Of a DNA stretch of 64,000 nucleotides, positions 63,372 to 64,000 are shown piece by piece. The notes beneath the pieces were generated by a model. It searched no databases and was not told the origin of the DNA. It saw nothing but the letters and a program-made list of their open reading frames with translations. Source of the DNA: Mesorhizobium sp. M2A.F.Ca.ET.046.03.2.1 (GTDB taxonomy: Bacteria > Pseudomonadota > Alphaproteobacteria > Rhizobiales > Rhizobiaceae); contig NZ_CP034449.1 in NCBI RefSeq assembly GCF_003952425.1, positions 2,418,001 through 2,482,000 of the forward strand, read 5' to 3'. Made by a program: the position numbers and the translations under genes. Each line of letters begins with the position of its first letter. The first letter of the stretch is position 1.

Positions 63372-63555
63372 AAGCATCCCTCTGACAGGAAGCCACTTAG
63401 CCTAGTTGCCGTCGCCGGCATAGGGGTTTCCTCGGGCACTTTCCTTTGTACCCGGGCCAAACAATCGGGCGAGCAGGTCATCGCAGGGACGCCGTGGCCC
63501 AACGGGAATTCATCGCAGGAATGTCAAAGCCAGTTCAAATTTGAGGGCCATCCAT

Positions 63556-63681
63556 CTATTGAGACGGCGCGCCGCCGGGGAGCAGCAGAAAGCCCTGTTC
63601 GCCAGTCGAATACCACAATCCCAGATACAGCAACGCCAACAATATCGCGACGATCACCGCAATCCGGACCAGAACGCGCAT
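63556..63681 (-). CDS. Possible 41-residue membrane peptide
   Basis: A short minus-strand ORF encodes MRVLVRIAVIVAILLALLYL followed by GLWYSTGEQGFLLLPGGAPSQ: a basic N-terminus, one membrane helix and a short tail. An AGG lies about 12 bases before the ATG. Composition fits a real small membrane protein, but there is no homology evidence and the surrounding region has no other clear gene. Confidence 0.4.
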   Translation of the reverse strand: MRVLVRIAVIVAILLALLYLGLWYSTGEQGFLLLPGGAPSQ

Positions 63682-63768
63682 GACGTTGTTACCTGCTGCG
63701 CCGAAACCTTCCCGATTCAATATACCGAAAATGCGGCCGGCAAAATCGTCGAGACCTGCGGTTCCGCC

Positions 63769-64000
63769 TCAACGGCTCTTATGCCGACCTGCCAACTCTT
63801 TCGCCGGATACGGCCTGCGTCGCTTCCGTCCGGGCAGCTTTTCAAGGGGCGATAGCTCCACTTGCGAGCATTCATCGAGCGCCGTCGGGGGGGCGTGATG
63901 CTGGAACTCCCGCCGACGCCCCACGTTCCCAAGAAACCAGCCGCGATTGCGCTCCACCGATCCGAGCAAAGATCGTTTGTCGATTTTCTTCGAGAAGAAC
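63769..64000 (-). CDS. Uncertain partial ORF running off the right edge
   Basis: One minus-strand frame is open from the window edge to TGA at 63769. It ends in a basic tail with VERNRGWFLGNVGRRREFQ and PLEKLPGRKRRRPYPAKELA. No family is recognised, and an ATG-like start inside the window is not convincing. It may be the C-terminus of a gene that begins outside, or non-coding. The stretch 63682-63768 shows nothing I can name. Confidence 0.25.
   Translation of the reverse strand, partial: FFSKKIDKRSLLGSVERNRGWFLGNVGRRREFQHHAPPTALDECSQVELSPLEKLPGRKRRRPYPAKELAGRHKSR

Noticed and set aside
63541..63855. 104-codon plus-strand ORF near the right edge
   Set aside because: Gln/Arg-rich, no recognisable fold, no ribosome-binding site, and a better small ORF lies on the opposite strand.

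Overview
The window reads as one contiguous chromosomal or megaplasmid segment of a rhizobial alphaproteobacterium, most likely Mesorhizobium or a close Phyllobacteriaceae relative. The reasons are the high GC content with strongly GC-biased third positions, an exoX-exoY-exoF-exoZ-exoQ block like that of succinoglycan-producing rhizobia, the density of CUT1/CUT2/dipeptide-type ABC importers with private regulators, and copies of a two-hairpin intergenic repeat of rhizobial style. The genus is inferred, not proven. I saw no rRNA, tRNA, CRISPR array, insertion sequence or phage gene.

Layout. 1-5639 (+): a lasso-peptide type RiPP operon (PqqD-like B1, transglutaminase-like B2, asparagine-synthetase-like C, HPr-kinase-like kinase, ABC exporter D). 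The precursor gene is not visible and is probably cut by the left edge. 5613-11082: exopolysaccharide genes, with the ExoX/SyrA-type regulator on the minus strand and exoY, exoF, exoZ, exoQ on the plus strand. 11203-13844 (-): aldehyde dehydrogenase with a DUF1349 protein, and an unknown membrane protein. 13907-21198: an FMN monooxygenase / tandem-DUF427 / dipeptide-type importer cluster. Its divergently encoded ATPase gene carries an internal deletion.

21203-31256: a ketose-type sugar locus. A leftward operon holds a DeoR regulator, FGGY kinase, CUT2 ATPase, permease, binding protein and 3-epimerase. A divergent operon holds a class II aldolase, a second FGGY kinase and a HAD phosphatase. 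31257-37577 (-): a six-gene operon of GntR regulator, Cys/Met-type PLP enzyme and complete CUT1 importer. 37695-41655: two DJ-1/PfpI-type genes (one a GlxA-like AraC regulator), an AraC regulator broken by two frameshifts, and a secreted alpha/beta hydrolase. 41807-42466: a DUF2161 protein.

42533-53744: an oxidative L-fucose / 6-deoxysugar (sugar-acid) locus. A leftward operon holds a CUT1 importer, two enolase-superfamily dehydratases, mutarotase, Gfo/Idh/MocA oxidoreductase, MaoC protein and SDR; a divergent IclR regulator and lactonase-type amidohydrolase face it. 53802-62681: a second sugar-like locus. A leftward operon runs from a MaoC hydratase and CaiB/BaiF CoA-transferase through a solute-binding-protein homologue without a signal peptide to a CUT2 importer whose ATPase is encoded as two half-size proteins; a 7-bladed lactonase is divergent. 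62796-64000: a lipoprotein, a possible 41-residue membrane peptide and an uncertain partial ORF at the edge.

Most of the window is carbon scavenging: importers paired with kinases, dehydratases or lactonases under local DeoR, GntR or IclR regulators. The most unusual points are the lasso B2 gene whose 5' end is made of an intergenic repeat, the CoA-transferase/MaoC/cytosolic-binding-protein operon, and two genes in visible decay.
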